Shown here: piece after piece, positions 62,803 to 64,000 of the stretch | Position numbering within the stretch: the first letter of the stretch is position 1 | Layout of the letters: each line of letters begins with the position of its first letter | Source: Mariprofundus sp. | GTDB lineage: Bacteria > Pseudomonadota > Zetaproteobacteria > Mariprofundales > Mariprofundaceae | DNA length: 64,000 nucleotides | Assembly (NCBI GenBank): GCA_021772835.1 | Contig: JAJFLE010000041.1 | Location: forward strand, 48,177 to 112,176 | Reading direction: 5' to 3' | Notes under the pieces: model-generated | Told to the model about the DNA's origin: nothing | Seen by the model: only the letters and a program-made list of their open reading frames with translations | The model's database searches: none | Translations under genes and position numbers: made by a program

Positions 62803-63008
62803 ACAACCACCTACTACATTGTTATGGGATAAGCTGGGACGTGGTGCAATCTCTCTAAAGACCGATTCAAGTCACTATCTAATTTAGAAACGCTGATTTA
62901 TTGCATGGACGCACACGTCAGTGTCTCCTTAAAATATTCTGCCTTAATTTCATTCGATATGTTGTTTATAGGGTGAGCCGTTAAGCTCACCCGACAAACA
63001 AGACTTCC
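62803..63008. other. 206-base spacer with a hairpin after the AraC/GyrI gene
   Basis: A perfect 8-bp stem, GGGTGAGC with GCTCACCC (62971-62992), lies next to the AraC/GyrI stop. There is no T-run on the minus strand, so termination is uncertain. No gene seen. Confidence 0.5.
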
Positions 63009-63875
63009 TTATTTTAGCGGCAGGTAAATGTCGGTGATCAACTCATGATCGGCGACTTGCGAGCGCAAATTCAGATAGTGAAAAAAGAGATTGGCATCGC
63101 GCAACTCTTCGCCACACTCCGGCAGCCACTCCCGGTAAAGATAATAGACCTTTTCGCCGATGTGCTCATGCGGGCCGTGATGACGAACCACGGCGCAACG
63201 ACCACCGGGAATCACCCCGTTCTTCACCTTCTGCGGGTTTTCCGGAACATCTGCAGCAACTTCGCCGCATAAATCGAAACGGAACCTCTCCGGATCCACG
63301 GTCGCCGGATCGTCATAGATCAGGCCAAACGTCCGGCTTGTATGGACCTGCGACAGCCCCGTGGCTTTTCGCCATTCGATAAACGTTATCACCGAGTCGT
63401 TCACTAATTCCGGCGCACCGCGATGCTCCAGCACCGCGACTTTTGTTGCTTTAAAATCTACTGTTTTCACATCCATTTTCTCAATCCTCTTTCGCTGTGG
63501 CAGGCGGAAACATTCGTTCCACGGCTGCCATTGCGGTTTTTTTCTGAATTGAGAAGGTGACTGCCCGAACTCCTGCTTAAAGGCGCGTGAAAACGATTCA
63601 GGGCTCTCGAAACCGACATCCAGAGCGATATCGATAACCCTCTCCTGTTTTCGAAGCACCAGCCAATAAGAGGCATGTCGGAGCCGAACCATACGCACAT
63701 AGGCGGACACGCCTATACCAGCATAGAGCGAAAACTGGCGATGAAAATGAAATTTCGAAAAGTTAGCCACCTGACTCAACTGCTCAACACTCAAGGGTTC
63801 AGCCAGATGGAGATCGATATAATCGAACACCCGCTCAAAGCGCTGCTCATACTTCTTCGCCAAACTATTATTCAC
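63009..63875 (-). CDS. AraC-family regulator with GyrI-like effector domain
   Basis: A 288-residue regulator. N-terminal AraC HTH pair (about 8-112; SVEQLSQVANFSKFHFHRQF and SPESFSRAFKQEFGQSP) and a C-terminal GyrI-like small-molecule-binding domain (about 134-288; GEKVYYLYREWLPECGEE, FFHYLN near the end). Relatives include Rob/SoxS-type multidrug or stress regulators. GTG start after GAGGAGG. No obvious target operon is divergent within the window. Confidence 0.88.
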   Translation of the reverse strand: MNNSLAKKYEQRFERVFDYIDLHLAEPLSVEQLSQVANFSKFHFHRQFSLYAGIGVSAYVRMVRLRHASYWLVLRKQERVIDIALDVGFESPESFSRAFKQEFGQSPSQFRKKPQWQPWNECFRLPQRKRIEKMDVKTVDFKATKVAVLEHRGAPELVNDSVITFIEWRKATGLSQVHTSRTFGLIYDDPATVDPERFRFDLCGEVAADVPENPQKVKNGVIPGGRCAVVRHHGPHEHIGEKVYYLYREWLPECGEELRDANLFFHYLNLRSQVADHELITDIYLPLK

Positions 63876-63972
63876 GGCAGGTCCTCCTCAATTCGGGCAC
63901 AACTCTGCCGCTAGCCATTGGGTTAATCCTGACAGTTGTTGCTCAAAGCGCTGTTATTTTCTGACTCAGTAG

Positions 63973-64000
63973 CCCGGACTATTCATGAATCCCCCAGGGC
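63973..64000 (+). mobile_element. Left terminus of a second MITE/IS-like copy, cut by the window edge
   Basis: CCCGGACTATTCATGA, followed by ATCCCCCAGGGC, matches the left end of the 60441-60640 element (CCCGGGCTATTCATGA, GTCCCCCGGAGGGG) at most positions. What follows lies outside the window, so it may be the same MITE or a full IS carrying the transposase. Confidence 0.6.

Overview
The window reads as a stretch of core chromosome from a marine chemolithoautotrophic proteobacterium, most likely a relative of the iron-oxidising Zetaproteobacteria (Mariprofundus-like). This assignment is an inference. It rests on a form II RuBisCO with a divergent CbbR, a separate CbbQ/CbbO activase pair, type III glutamine synthetase, a Na+-pumping oxaloacetate decarboxylase, and the proteobacterial recA-recX-alaS order. 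No rRNA, tRNA, CRISPR array or complete insertion sequence was seen.

Layout. 1-4.4 kb: a plus-strand run of PBP5-type carboxypeptidase, D-amino acid aminotransferase, HAD phosphatase, Hsp33 and a YgjP-type metallopeptidase. 4.5-10.4 kb is accessory: two tandem small paralogues, a methyltransferase, a possible three-way-junction structure, a TIR-domain gene between two gene fragments, a spermidine synthase-like gene, a PhoD-like phosphatase, and a frameshifted copy of the spermidine synthase-like 3' end. 10.4-12.1 kb: a cytochrome c lipoprotein with Ig-like domains and a long Ala/Lys/Val repeat. 12.7-18.5 kb: a 1155-residue protein that looks like PPi-type PEP carboxykinase, converging on glnN, which has a clear sigma-54 promoter. 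18.8-21.9 kb: cbbQ-cbbO. 22-29 kb: a metal ABC transporter pair without an ATPase, an adenylate cyclase with a PilZ protein, and pyruvate phosphate dikinase. 31.3-34.2 kb: cbbM, divergent cbbR and a coupled unknown gene. 34.2-40.8 kb: a Na+/phosphate cotransporter, an RraA-like protein, oadGAB and an FKBP isomerase. 40.8-46.8 kb: a kinase-like protein, an MFS transporter, DUF971, DUF454, ASCH, PqiA-like and RmuC genes. 46.8-55.3 kb, all minus strand: alaS, recX, recA, thpR, two very small peptide genes, metG, holB and tmk. 55.5-64 kb: a hybrid sensor kinase with a PhnD-like sensor, an AraC/Ogt fusion, a glycine-zipper protein, a 200-bp TTAA-flanked MITE-like element, a lytic transglycosylase, an LRR-kinase fusion and an AraC/GyrI regulator. 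A second copy of the MITE end runs off the right edge.

Functionally, much of the window concerns carbon entry and the PEP/pyruvate/oxaloacetate node: RuBisCO and its activase, PPDK (which makes or uses PPi), a probable PPi-dependent PEPCK, and the Na+-exporting oxaloacetate decarboxylase. Ammonia assimilation through sigma-54-controlled glnN, DNA repair and cell-wall maintenance make up the rest. Candidates for novelty are the two small peptide genes near 51.7 kb, the tandem small paralogues near 4.5-5.3 kb, the CbbR-coupled unknown protein, the nested hairpin near 6.0 kb and the MITE-like family.
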